DNA from: Anisodus tanguticus
Taxonomy: Eukaryota; Streptophyta; Magnoliopsida; Solanales; Solanaceae
Assembly: GCA_034509755.1 (NCBI GenBank)
Contig: CM067555.1
Location: forward strand, 25,742,142 to 25,806,141
Length of the DNA: 64,000 bases
Reading direction: 5' to 3'
The position numbers and the translations under genes were made by a program. The notes beneath the pieces are model-generated. The model was not told the origin of the DNA. It was given only the letters and a program-made list of their open reading frames with translations, and did no database searches. This document shows positions 13,500 to 24,365 of the stretch, piece by piece (the first letter of the stretch is position 1; every line of letters begins with the position of its first letter).

Positions 13500-13720
13500 A
13501 TTTTTTATGGGTAGGTTGGGGCCTGTTCCGACCATATGATAGCTACACTTCTTAGAGGCTTGTAGATTTGTATGTTTTGTTAGTTGTTTTGTAATGGCCT
13601 TGTCGGCTGAAGTTTCTATCACTTCACAGGTTATGTTTTAGACTGCTATGCTCGAGCCATGGCGGCACCGGGTGCCGGCCACCAACACACACACACACAC
13701 CCCAGTTTGGGGTATGATAG
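13500..13720 (+). repeat. 3' end fragment of a plus-strand gypsy LTR, with a (CA)n run
   Basis: The sequence GGCGGCACCGGGTGCCGGCC and the upstream TAGAGGCTTGTAGA and GCCTTGTCGGC words match, in the opposite orientation, the LTR end at 18922-19300. A (CA)n run at about 13683-13702 replaces the expected CCCCGCAAAGG. No primer site follows, so this is a small LTR remnant inserted in the 3' region of the Ogre/Tat-like element. Confidence 0.55.
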
Positions 13721-13829
13721 AAAGGACACCTCTTGTGAGCATAGTCGGGTGCACAAGTTGGGAGGATATCGGGGCTGAAATATGATGCTCTAGTGGCTTT
13801 CAATCCTTCAAATACTTCGATATTCTACA

Positions 13830-14313
13830 TCAGCCTAGGTGCGACTCTGAAAGTTGAAGTACGGGCTTTAAAGGCAATCGCCCACCAAATATAAGATGAT
13901 GTTTTGGGGATGGCCCTTGTGGCACCCCATAGTAGTTAGCAACTTCGTCAACATTTGGGACAACTCCTTGAGGTGGCCTACTTGATTCCCCGGCATATGG
14001 CACAGGGTCTTTCTCGGGCAACTTAGATTCTTGCTTGGGTGTCTTAAATAGTAGGATGTAGCTATTGAGCATTTCTTTGACCTCGTTAGGGAGGTCTTGT
14101 CAGTGATGTTTTCGCTCGGTAGTCTCTTCCGGCAGGTTTCCTACGAAGTGCAAAATTTGATCGGCCTTTTTTTATTTTGGCCTTAGCCAAGTCAATCTTC
14201 TTCTCGATTTTGTGAATATTTATCCGGAGCAACTCTTCGGTTTTCTCATCGCTAACCAAATCAACAACGGTTGAACTAGTACTTTGGTTGTCTAGAGTAT
14301 CCATTGTTAGCAA
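13830..14313 (-). pseudogene. Gag-N-terminal-like remnant of the Ogre/Tat-like element
   Basis: Two minus-strand frames (14313 to 14086 and 14072 to 13830) read almost continuously, separated by one frame change. The first holds a charged helical stretch (KTEELLRINIHKIEKKIDL) with coiled-coil character; the second is Pro-rich (SSRPPQGVVP, YYGVPQGPSP). A charged N-terminal helix followed by a Pro-rich segment resembles the start of Ogre/Tat gag, but I see no retrotransposon-gag core or zinc knuckle. It stops short at the tandem-array region, so the rest of gag and all of pol are missing. Confidence 0.35.
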
Positions 14314-14883
14314 ATCAACCTTCTAAGAGAAGCAAATATTAGTTAGCTTTTGGCATTTTCTTTTGGGTTGGTGTCCGGAATGTGGAATCAATAAAGAGTT
14401 TGGACGAAACAAATGAAAGCATATAAGCAGCTATATCATATAATCACATATAATTAGCAATTGTAATATTTGTGTTCCTAAACCTTTTTTAACCAAGGTA
14501 TTCTAATCGTTTGAAACATAATTGTGCCAAATGTTGGTTTAAACCATTGTCCCCATAATTATATTTCATTAATAAAGGTTTTCCCTAGTGGGGTTACAAA
14601 ACATGAATAAAGGAATAAATAAAGGATTAGTAAAAGTCGCCTCCAATGGCGGATGATAAAGCTTTGTATGTTCGAGCTTTCATGGCCCTTCAAAGAGCGG
14701 TCTAAATCCTAAGGTGAGTAGACATCAACAACAAATCAACCAGAACCCTTTCACTGTGAAGGTCATAGGTGCGGTCTCATCCATCGCTCTTCTCATCCGA
14801 GCATCAAGATCCTCTAAGCACTCATGGATGAAATCTAACTCCTTGGTCAAACTGGTTATGATATTCTGATCGTGCTCCATCTT
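14314..14883. other. Spacer between ORF1-like and gag-like remnants
   Basis: No coding frame is convincing. Short helical fragments on the minus strand near 14880-14760 may be the tail of the ORF1-like protein. The remainder is AT-rich and would correspond to the spacer or intron-like stretch between ORF1 and gag-pol. Confidence 0.3.
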
Positions 14884-15916
14884 CTAAAAGTACCTAGCAT
14901 CTCGGTCATCAGCATGTCTCTGAATACGGTCTACCTTGATCTCGACCATTAAATTATTTTCATGACTACACCTATAACAGTTGGGCACAAGAGTGAGGGT
15001 ACCTTGCAGATGCGCTCTCAATAGGTCGACATAATTTCCGTCGCAACTAGGACAAAACCTATCCTCGCCTAGAGTCTCTGGACCCCATCTCACTCGAACA
15101 TTCCACTCTCGGATGCTGTCAGCAACCCTTGTGATCCTATTTTCCTTGTAGTCGACCATGTACACCCCCATGTTCCCTAAGTTGGGTATCACTTGTCTCC
15201 TACCGAACTGTCATAGGACCCTAATAGGTGTATATGGTTGGATTCCCCGGATTCCCATAAGTAGTAGAAAAGGGCATTTTCTGCCTCTCACTACAATACT
15301 CTCGGATATAAAGTCAGGGAATCTCCATTGTATGTTATTCTATCGGAGTCTCAAAAAGATAAAAGCCCGCTTGGTTCCAAAAATATGGACAATTGGTTTC
15401 GAGGTTATCCTTTCTACATTCTGGATCTAGGTACGATGGACCCTTGGTTTTGTGGAGGTGTTAATCCATCATTGCACTAGTAGGTTACACCCTTGGAAAT
15501 ACATGTGCAAGTTTTGGCATTGACCTAAAGCTCGGTATATATGGGTAAGGATGACAGGGACTAAGTCAAAGTATCTGGTTTCTCCGTTTGAGGTTATGCC
15601 ATGAAAGATAGCATATGTGACATAAATGACATGTGTATTAATGGCTAGGTGTTGATCTTTGGAAAAAACATTGTTCCTAGTAGGCATATGGAAAAGGCTA
15701 GTGGTCGGGTGGCTTCCCAATCGGCGTAAGACCAAAACTCAATGGAGTGTTGTAAATACCCTCTTTGGACCTAAATCGGTTGTAGAGATCCCTAAAGGCT
15801 ACGATTGGACCGAATATCCAATTGGCACTAGCTAGGGATAAGAATTTCATTATTTCATCAAAATGAGGCTTATGGGGTACTAGAAGGTTGTGGTTGGGCT
15901 TCTTCCTCTTTCTCAT
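14884..15916 (-). pseudogene. ORF1-like protein of an Ogre/Tat-like element
   Basis: Read on the minus strand from 15916 to 14884, several overlapping frames give one interrupted protein of about 340 residues. The N-terminal part has KFLSLASANWIFG and FRSKEGIYNTPLSFG; the middle has YVTYAIFHGI and LVPVILTHIYRALGQC; the C-terminal part has YTPIRVLRQFGRRQVIPNLG and then a charged EWNVRVRWGPE. The IRVLRQFGRRQ-type block is familiar from solanaceous retroelement ORF1 proteins of unknown function, also related to plant-mobile-domain-type sequences. Stops near 15470 and frame changes near 15700 and 15200 make it a pseudogene. Family assignment is from memory of the motif and uncertain. Confidence 0.45.
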
Positions 15917-15929
15917 ACATGACCCATTT

Positions 15930-17390
15930 CTATTTATGCAATCTCAGATCTCCTATAAGGTCGGGGTCATCTTGAAATATCCGAACCTAAACACCATTCT
16001 ATCACAATCCCAATATCATCAACTCGGGTGAGGGTAAGTGTCCTAGACAGTTCGTTATTTCTCTCTATTATAGGGCATCTAGCCACGACCACCGAAATTT
16101 CATCAACTCGGGTGCTCCCAAAACCATATCAAACTTGAGGTTGGTATGCATCTACAAAACAGAGCACGATTAATTGTCCTCCCCAAGAACAATGGTTTAT
16201 CACATAAGACGCATTCATGTTTCCACATAGCAAGTAGTTGGATGCAGTATTGTCAAGTCATAGACCGTCAAGACACAAGGTAGTTAGCCTAATGGGTCTT
16301 GATACGTCTAAAATATCTGAACACGTCTAGGTAAGCATGCGATAGTTCAGTAGGGATTTGGCTTCGCTCAATCCTAGGCAAACTAGAGTGGTTTTTTGAA
16401 TGACTAAGGGATTTGGCTTCGCTCAATCTTAGACTTAGCTCGCCTCGTGCTCTCATCAGACGAACACTCTACCATTGTGACGGTCATGCCATCAAACTTG
16501 AACTATTCGGATTTACTTTAGAGTACTTCAACTCCGTTGGATAGAAAGAAAACTCTTCACACGAATCGCATAACAAGTATTGACACCTCAAACCTCATCA
16601 CTAAGGAACCTTTCATATCCTTGTCCTTTCTCAACTTCTCTTCACAATCCTACCATGGTTAGTATCTTCTCACCTCTTCAATCGATTTTCTCCAAGCTTA
16701 AACTTATTTTCAAATATAAACATTTGTATCATTCTATTACTAAATTGTCGACTTGCCATTGATACACACATTCCACAAATTTTTCATAATAAATCTGGAT
16801 GATGTTGAAGTTTTTCTACTCCAATCACACCTCGAGTAAACCATCATTGGTATGTCAAATCCCCATTCAAGTGAAATCCTCAAAGCCACGACATATACTA
16901 CCAATTGTTTTGTTAATCATAGCAATTCAAATCATCAACTCTCTTCCCATCACTTGTTATATCATAAACTCACTTTCTTGACTTCCGAGCAACTAATCGT
17001 TGAAGACATGACGATTATACAGTCCTTCATATCATCACTCTCATTTCCTAGAGATATCCCCAAACAAAAGAGTATGAATCACATTTCAAGAAATAGTTGC
17101 GATCTGAACTTGTCCATGTGCCCTTATCACGGTGACACATCTCGTACCATTCCACGCGGTGTCATATCAACCACTTGGGTGCGAATTCAAGAATGTATCC
17201 TCACAATCAACGAGAGAAAGAAAAAAGGAATTTTAGACCTTAAACTAAATCACATACACATGATAAGGACTAAAAGAATGGAATCTTTATAAGTGTCTGA
17301 TAGCCTCTCTAGGATAAGTAAAAATGTTTTTTGTACCGATCTGCAAGACTCTACTAGATATTGATATTGTACTCATGATACCAGTGAACC
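15930..17390. other. Degenerate sequence, probably old gypsy internal DNA
   Basis: No conserved protein motif is readable. The last 100 bp before the primer site at 17395 resemble the gag leader of the other minus-strand gypsy copies (ATAGCCTC then CTGCAAGACTCTACTAGA). A 25-bp word, beginning GGATTTGGCTTCGCTCAATC, occurs twice about 55 bp apart near 16360 and 16410. The 146-codon plus-strand frame at 16852-17292 shows no domain. Confidence 0.3.
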
Positions 17391-17394
17391 TAAA

Positions 17395-18921
17395 ACTCTG
17401 ATATCAAATTGACACGACTCAAAATTCAAAAGTCGTGATGGCACTTATCCCCAACCAATAGGTAAGACAACCCGACCATTTACCAATTCAATTATGAGTT
17501 AATTAAGAGAAAAGTAAGTGATAGGCAAATAATGTCAAATACTAAGTCTTCCATAAAGAAACAAATGCCAAAATACAAATACCATCCAAGACTGGTGTCA
17601 TGTTTATAAGAGCCACCATAAATAAAACACAAGTTTGTGATCCGTTAATACATTGTTGAGAGTACAAGGAAAGATTGGAATAAATAAAAGATAGGAGAGA
17701 AGAGTGTCGCAGATCAGCCAAGCGGCTCAGCACGATCTCTTAAAATCACGATCTAAGACTCAACAGCTATGTGGGTCCCATGCGTACATCGAACATGCAC
17801 CACAAAGAGTGCAGTAAGTGTAGTATGAGCATGGGAAGCATGTTTACTTAGTATATCTCATAGACTGACAATAAAAAAAGTAATAATGAAATATTAGAAA
17901 AATTCCCTTATTACCTTACCAGTTGCCTTAACTTAAAAACAACCCATTAACCAAATATGTTATCTCATAACCAAACTATTAACTAGATACCGGATATGAA
18001 AGTACCAATTAAGCAACATATTCAGATAAACAGATAGTCAGATACTCAGAAAATCAGATAAACAACCAGCTACATAATTAGTTAAGGGAAAAGTAATGAA
18101 ATACCATGGAGTATGCTCTGTATACACACAGAGCTTTAGGGAATGTACAGAATATGTGATCCATGGGGGACTCGCAAGGGCCACATACCACCAGGAATAT
18201 ATTAGATCTCTCAGATCATATTAGGTTTAGGTCTTCCAAGACTAATCATGCTCTGACCTTAAGAGGTCAATACCACGCAACCGATCATAAAAGGCCCAAT
18301 ATCTTGCAATATAATGCAATCTGTTACAAGCATGCAACCCAATCCAGCCATATTCATATGCATGACACAACACATAAGAGAATGAGTATCCCAAAATTCT
18401 AACTTATTAGTCAACAAGATTAGATAAGTTCATCAACAATTCATATTTAATAGCCAATGAGTTCAGGTAAGTTCATCAATAATCCAAACTTAATAGCCAA
18501 TAAAGTTCATTAACATGTTTATCACAAGGGTACGAGGTCATTGGGAATATTAACACAGTCAAATCAAATATAAATATGTAGCACCTAACAAATAATATTC
18601 ATATGCTTTGACACTCTTGGGTCACGACTCGTATATACAAAGTATATCACTACCCAACACATAACATCAGTACTTGTACCAATGCTCATCACATCATGGG
18701 TTCGACACCCTCTATTACGCCTTTACCCCTTATCATTTCCATTTTTAATCTTTACTTAACAAAATATCTTCTCAAACAAAGTCTATAAAGTCTTAACGTA
18801 CCTCAAAGCCGAGAAAATGAAACACAATCAAGCCTTCACTTTATAGAGTTCCCTCGAATGCTCAAAATCTTGATTGAGCAAAGATTAAGTCTTTCAGAAG
18901 TTCTACTGCTAATAGTACTCT
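17395..18921 (-). repeat. Gypsy primer site and LTR, minus orientation
   Basis: CTCTGATATCAAA at 17395-17407 is a mutated tRNA-iMet primer site on the minus strand, and an LTR end in GAGTCGTGTCA starts at 17410. The LTR continues rightward with family marks such as GGGTCACGACTCGTATATAC near 18625 and CTTAACGTACCTC near 18792. At 18922 another LTR end begins, so the 5' limit of this one is probably truncated there. Confidence 0.5.
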
Positions 18922-19762
18922 TGTAACACCCCAACCTTTGCGGGGTGGCCGACACCCGGTGCCTTACTGGCTCAAGCAAACTGCATCTGAAGTCATACTC
19001 TAAATATACAGTAAGCCTGGGTCGACAAGGTCATACATATCCAATCTAGTGAAGGAACGACAATAACTCGTATAGGCCGGGAAGGCCAAAGAGTGTCCTT
19101 CATAAGGCATTATGAATATTCAACCTGAAAAAAAGGAAAATATATCTACATAAGGCCGACAAGGCCTCCATATGGGTCAACTAGAACAATAAAGAGACCA
19201 GCAAAGCCATACATGATTACAAGACATACAACCCAAGTCTACCAGCCTCTACGAGTATCATACTAATAGGAAGGTTGGGACAAGGCCCCGTCATACCCAA
19301 AATACATATATACATAGATCTCAAAGCATACCGACACCTACAACAACTCCAAGAAGAATGGAGTATGTCACACCGTCGTTGAGCTAGATGTACTACTGAG
19401 GAAGTTCGTCAATATGTCTACTTAGACCTGCGGGCATAAAACACAACGCCCACAACAAGCAGATGTTAGTATGAAAGAATGTACTGGTATGTAAATGCAT
19501 CAGTCTAAAGAGAGATCAGAAGGATCAACCTATAACTCAAAAGTGCAACTGTGGGCCATGATATGCATAAATATGATATATTTGCATATACAACACCGTA
19601 TAAATATCTATAATGTGTATATAACACCATAGGCCTCTGTGGGAAATAGAGATACATACTGCATATATAACGACATACGCCTTTGTGGGCATCTTCATCA
19701 TCATTATCATAACCAACAGATCAGTGATTCAATATATATATATAAATGTATTATGTATCTCT
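18922..19762 (-). repeat. 3' part of a gypsy LTR, interrupted by the pararetrovirus cluster
   Basis: It begins TGTAACACCCCAACCTTTGC and GGGGTGGCCGACACCCGGTG, an LTR 3' end on the minus strand, and continues with CCGACAAGGCCTCCATA and GGCCTCTGTGGGAAATAG. It breaks off exactly where the caulimovirid leader copy begins. The missing 5' part of this LTR family reappears at 50858-52414, suggesting one LTR split by later insertions. Confidence 0.55.
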
Positions 19763-20235
19763 ATTGAAATATGCAGAAAGTGAATAAAGACTAACTTACA
19801 ATTCAAGGTTCCAGTTATGGAAATCATAAATCACAAGGTTCTGCAGGAATTTAAATCAAATAGGCGGTAGAACCAGCCAATTATTTAATGCAAGAATTTA
19901 AAGAATTTAAAAGCATGAAGTATTTAAAAGATTAGGAGGTAGTACCGTCCATAATCATATTCATTTAAAATAAATAAATTGGAATTTACAAAGTAAATTA
20001 TCAAGGAGATAAACCTTGGGAATTTCTGGGGTAAATTGGATCATATGATATGAGTCATATGATATGGGTCATATGAACTGAATCATATGGGTATTTGAGG
20101 GGGTATTTAGGAATTTTAATTCTAACCTAAAGGAGAATTTCTGTAAGAGCTCTCAACTTCTTTCTAGTTTAGAAAGAGAAAGAATTCTTCTAATGAAAAA
20201 AAGAATTACTAAAAAATGACTTCTAAGATCCCTTT
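19763..20235 (-). repeat. Left leader copy of arm 1 (terminal inverted repeat)
   Basis: Starts ATTGAAATATGCAGAAAGTG and runs to the primer site at 20238. It is the reverse complement of 25505-25927 and in the same orientation as 28826-29265. Near 20036-20095 it holds several copies of a TCATATGATATG-type word centred on the palindrome CATATG. Read on the minus strand it is the transcribed leader that follows a promoter, so it points outward from arm 1. Confidence 0.85.
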
Positions 20236-20237
20236 AT

Positions 20238-20250
20238 GGCTTTGATACCA
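20238..20250 (-). promoter_or_regulatory. tRNA-iMet primer binding site
   Basis: The plus strand GGCTTTGATACCA gives TGGTATCAAAGCC on the minus strand, one base from the usual TGGTATCAGAGCC. An identical 13-mer on the same strand lies at 28737-28749, with CATAAAGGG next to it in both places. Pararetroviruses use tRNA-iMet to start minus-strand DNA synthesis. Confidence 0.75.
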
Positions 20251-20368
20251 TGTTATGGAACTCCTATAACAGAGCACCCGGACTTTCTTCCTAAAAGTCT
20301 TTTTCATTAGAAGAATTCTTTCTCTTTCTAGACTAGAGAGAAATTGAGAGCTCTTACAAAAATTCCAA
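20251..20368 (+). promoter_or_regulatory. Promoter/leader fragment upstream of the arm 1 movement gene
   Basis: It contains the imperfect palindrome GTTATGGAACTCCTATAAC (20252-20270) and then a leader start equivalent to that at 33770-33850, ending in GAGAGCTCTTACA. The ACTCCTATAACAG word parallels ACTCCTATAAAAG at 25463-25475, so it is probably a decayed TATA region. The following leader and the first part of the movement gene are deleted at a short CTTACA / TTTACA similarity relative to arm 2. Confidence 0.6.
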
Positions 20369-21595
20369 GTACCAGTTATTCAAAACCGATTTCACAATCA
20401 AAACTGAGGAAAGAGATATCCAATTATCTCAACCTTTTGAAACAATCCAATTACTTTATCAAAGTTCCTTGAAAAGACACCGAGAAAGAAATTACAAATA
20501 CATCCATATTGGATTAGTCCAAGTAGGGATAAAATCCCTCACGAAGGAAGGATTAAACACCTCAATCCTTGCTATCTTACGTGATGCCAGATTCACAAAT
20601 TTCGAAGATTCCCTCTTGAGTTATGTTGAGTCTAGTCTCTGCACAGAACCAATATCTTTTGACTGTTACCCAAATTTCTCAGTTTCTTTAAACGACAAAA
20701 ATATCCAAAAAAATCCCTAGTCTTACAAATCAAGACTCACAATTATCAAATGCTTGAATGATCGATTCTCGTAGCTATAATTTACCGAATCCATTACAAC
20801 GCTATGACTTCAGCTTTTGCCACAAAAGTCAGATACCATAGTAAGAAAGGCGAAACCCTTCTTTTACAAATAGACTTTTCCAGATCTAACACTGTTATAC
20901 CAAAACCTATTAGATGGAAGGATATTAACCTACCAGACGAATGGATCTTAGAAGGTGATGTCAAACCTGAACCTCTTGAGACTACCCAACCAAATACTCG
21001 TCTCAGAGAAATAACCCAATACCAGGATGGTAGAGTCAGTCTATCATTCCATAGAAAATCTACGAGTAGTAGATACGATGATTCCAGTTCCGTAGAAACT
21101 CTCGACTTAGGAAGAGTTTCACAAATTCCTTCAGTCATAAATACTCCTTACAAAGCAAAACCCAGACGTTCTACGTCTGATATACCCAATCTACGAAACG
21201 TAGACTACTCCAACAAAATACCGAGACCCGTTTGTGAAAATCCCACAGTTAGAGAAAAGATAGGGGACCAGGAACCTACTAGTTCGACTTTTTCCTCGAT
21301 TACAGAAAACTTAGTAAACGAACTTGGTGTTTTACAAAAAGATTTCAAAGTAGACAAAAAATTCCTTCAAAATGATTTTTATGAAAAATACAACCTAGAA
21401 AAACGAATTTGGTTCTTCAAAACCTTTTCAAAAACTAGGACACAAATATGGGAAAAATTCTACGAGTTTGTTAATGAACATAGGATAAACATCATTTTCT
21501 TTGACTGGTTCGATTATTATTCCTCCCAAAATTCCATTGATTATCCCTTTTCCAGTACGATAAATCCCGTTACGACTAGGAATAAATCTCCGTAA
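20369..21595 (+). pseudogene. Movement-protein-like gene, arm 1 (N-terminus deleted, frameshifted)
   Basis: The first frame has the block IGLVQVGIKSLTKEGLNTSI, then LAILRDARFTNFEDSLL and CYPNFSVSLND, which match the core of the caulimovirid 30K-type movement protein; this family widens plasmodesmata for cell-to-cell spread. A lengthened A-run near 20705 shifts the frame and ends the first part at 20720; a second frame from 20804 to 21595 carries the remainder, including RIWFFKTFSKTRTQIWEKF and FFDWFDYY, typical of the linker after the movement domain. A further stop lies at the start of the 20760 line (TGA after MLE). About 80 N-terminal codons present in arm 2 are missing. The same frameshift and stop occur in arm 2. 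Confidence 0.8.
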
Positions 21596-21637
21596 TGGAA
21601 AACCTTAGCTGATTCTAAGAAAGTCCGGTCCAGCCAC

Positions 21638-22690
21638 ATGAAAGACCGCCCCTTAGTCACCATAGACTCCCCAGGACCGACTAAGGATACAAAATTGAAA
21701 ACCCCCTTTCAGGTGCCCAAAAATGCTGTTAAAAACGTCCAGCATAATAAGTCTGAATTTATTCAGGCTATTCAAAATCAATTGAGTAGAATTGGAACTT
21801 CCAACAGTTCTATTACTAAAACCATTGTTCCAGTTACCCCACAAACATCCAAGAAAATCACAACTCTAACGAATGATTCCAATAAAAAGAGTACATTGGA
21901 ACAATTCCAAAAAACTACAAATCCCAAAAGAAGTGTTTCCATATATAAGCATATAACATGCTACAAATGTTGCAGTGAGGGTCACACTTCGAGATTTTGT
22001 AAAATTACAGAAAAATTACAAAAACCAAGTTTGGATGAAAAAGTAATCCAGAAGATCTCCGATCCTCTTATAAATTCCTCTGATTCAGACTCCTTTGATT
22101 CAGGCTATTTTGATTCAAGCTCCACTAATTCAGCCACCATAGCAGAATCTTACTATTTTTCTCTTTCTTCAGATGCTGAAAAATCCCTTCAAATAGATGA
22201 GTTGGTCACAACTAATTCATTCGAAAATTCTGGTGATCATAAAAGAATACGCATTTGTGTATTAACCAATGATCAAGAAAAAGAGGAAAATTCTAGCATA
22301 GAAATACCAGATTCCTCCGATTCAAATGCCGAGTTAGAACCTGACTACTTTTCTCTGTCTTCTGAAGACAACAAAGCCCTTCAAATAGATGAATTGCTTA
22401 CAACTAGTTCTTCTGAATATTCTGATAAGGGAAAGGGAAAACTTGTTTGCATTTTAACCAAGGATCAAGAATTCATGTTAGAAATGGTTCAACACATAGA
22501 TGTCGAACACCAAAAAGATTATTTGAATAAACTCCTCAAATCTTTTACTAACGAGAAAAAAGATTTCAAAAATTCGATTTTACCAAACACCTCCAGAAAT
22601 ACCTACGATTTGACAAAAATCCTGAAAAGGGATAAAAGAATGAAAGAATCCAAAGAAACCCCAGTTCTAGAACTCCAAAGGGAGGTGAAA
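21638..22690 (+). pseudogene. Zinc-knuckle (gag/capsid C-terminal) protein, arm 1, capsid core deleted
   Basis: A 351-codon open frame has a Gln/Ser-rich N-terminal part with SEFIQAIQNQLSRIGTS, then a CCHC knuckle C-Y-K-C-C-S-E-G-H-T-S-R-F-C at 21959-22000, and then a long Ser/Asp/Glu-rich part with two similar blocks (YYFSLSSDAEKSLQIDEL and YFSLSSEDNKALQIDEL). Such knuckles bind nucleic acid in the capsid protein. Compared with the middle copy, the frame passes directly from the QLSRIGTS region to the knuckle, with the roughly 330-codon capsid core missing. The frame would continue into the protease after a TAA at 22691, so it was probably one polyprotein. Confidence 0.75.
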
Positions 22691-22693
22691 TAA

Positions 22694-23689
22694 ATCAAGG
22701 TGGAGATCAAGGCTCTACGAGAAAAACAAGATCAAGACTCTCTTCTACTGAAAATAGTCCTTTCAAAAACCCAAGATAATTCTGAATCCAGTTTTGAGTC
22801 CGACAATTCCGACTTTGAAAATCCAGAGGAACCTCCTGACAACCCTTTTCTTGAAGAGGTCCCATAAGAATTCCTTGCTGTCTTACGACAGATCACGTCA
22901 AAAAAATACCTTGTTCAAATAACCCTTAAATTCTCAAGCAATTTTAGAATTACTACTATTGCTCTTTTTGACACCGGTGCAGATCTGAATTGCAGAAAAA
23001 CAGGTCTAATACCCAATAAATTTCGTGAAAATACCCAGGAAACTCTAGCAGCGGCTAATAACACAAAACTAGAAATCAATTCCCAAACCAATGCGTCCGT
23101 TATTATTAATGGAGTTTCTATAGCGACATCGTTTGTCTTAGTAAAAGACATTCACAACTCCGTTATCTTAGGAACACCATTTATAAATCTTATCACTCCT
23201 TATAAGGTAGATAATGATTTCATCTCTTTTGATTCCAATAATAAGAGTTTAAAATTTCCTTTTTTGACAAAACCAAAAGCTAGCGACCTCGATCTGATTA
23301 AAACTTATTCTTGTCATCTAGGCGAATTAAGAAATAGTTTTTTAGATCAGAATTCCGAGTCCCCTAGAAACTGTGATACCCGTTCCATCAAATTAATTGA
23401 TTCCTTTGCATATAAAAAAATTTTGAAGCATAATTTACAATATCAAAAACAATTTTCAAAAATTGCATTCAAAAATAATTTCTGCAAATTAATTTCTAAC
23501 AATTTTTACTTTAAAAATCTTTTAACTAGTAGTTTACTGAAAAACAAGAGAAAAAACCCACAGATTTACAATACCAGTTACAACGCAGAAATATCCTATC
23601 ATTATCCCTATAAAATCACAGATTTCCAATACCAGTTACAACACAAAAATGTCCTATCACTGTCCTTTGCCCCAATGTCCGGGTTATAG
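22694..23689 (+). pseudogene. Retroviral-type aspartic protease and tail, arm 1
   Basis: In the same frame as the zinc-knuckle gene, and after a second in-frame TAA at 22865-22867, the translation shows ALFDTGADLN (D-T-G-A at 22970-22981), then ETLAAANN, SVIINGV and VILGTPFI, the ordered marks of a pepsin-like retroviral protease, which cuts the viral polyprotein. A Glu/Asp-rich coiled stretch (VEIKALREK) precedes it. Downstream (23264-23689), where reverse transcriptase is expected, there is only a Lys/Asn/Tyr-rich tail with no RT motif such as YxDD. A 66-bp-spaced duplication (CCAGTTACAACRCARAAATRTCC) lies near 23571 and 23631. Arm 2 lacks the protease altogether. Confidence 0.8.
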
Positions 23690-24315
23690 AGAAAAAATAT
23701 CCAGAAAGGACATGAGAGTTCGGACAATACTGTTACCATGCAATGTGTGGAGCATTGCTCCAAAAGAGAAAAGAAGAGATACCTCCACCAATAAATATAC
23801 CTGTTGTTGCACCACAACAACAAATAAATTCCATGACCCCCAAAACACCCACAAAGGAAGAAAAAGAAAAATTCCCTGCCAAATCTCCCACTAAAAAACC
23901 CCTGTCATGGTACGATGCAGTCATGAAAAAAGAAAACGAAAATACCGCAACATCTGTGCAAAAAACACCAGCACAAGAGATAACTACCGAAAATCTTCTG
24001 CAACTCCTGGCGAAATCCCCAGAATTACAACAGGCATTGATACAACTTCAAAATCCCAAACAAGAAGTTGTTCAAAGCTCAGGAGAGGAAAAAACCTCTC
24101 AAAATTTTATAAAAATCGAGAAAGGAGAATCTTCAAAAACCCTTTATCAAAAAGAATTTTCAAAACTCCAACTTGAGAAAGAAGAGTCTTCAAAAAACCC
24201 TTCTCAAAAACAATTTTCAAAAAATCAACTTGTGGTACCACAAGTCCCCAAAAAACCTGCTCCTAAATTCTTCATAAAACCATTTTTTCAAAATATTGTG
24301 ACTCTTGAAAAATAA
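23649..24315 (+). pseudogene. Unrecognised Gln/Lys/Pro-rich reading frame with CPLPQC motif, arm 1
   Basis: A frame beginning at 23649 has HCPLPQCPGYREKISRKD, a Cys-pair motif that might bind zinc with later His/Cys residues. After a frame change, 23743-24315 encodes a 190-residue basic protein with KKPLSWYDAVMKK, ENLLQLLAKSPELQQALIQL (an amphipathic helix) and two similar Lys/Ser/Gln repeats (KGESSKTLYQKEFSK and KEESSKNPSQKQFSK). I do not recognise the family. Its place after the protease and before the promoter would fit an accessory caulimovirid frame. The same order occurs in arm 2, so it is part of the element. Confidence 0.55.
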
Positions 24316-24365
24316 TTTTTTAATAAAGACCCCTTTTTAGCACTACAAAATTGTTTTTATAAATC

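Noticed and set aside
16852..17292. A 146-codon plus-strand frame
   Set aside because: No motif, no homology that I can see, low complexity of composition, and it sits in the likely gypsy leader on the other strand.
20251..20368. A copia LTR end (TAACA before TGGTATC on the minus strand)
   Set aside because: The same palindrome and following text occur at 33703-33760 next to the movement gene start, so it belongs to the viral promoter/leader rather than to a separate LTR.
23733..23924. Minus-strand frames opposite the CPLPQC region with Cys/Gly/Trp-rich hydrophobic text
   Set aside because: They are antisense shadows of the plus-strand viral frame; the plus-strand order is conserved in arm 2.
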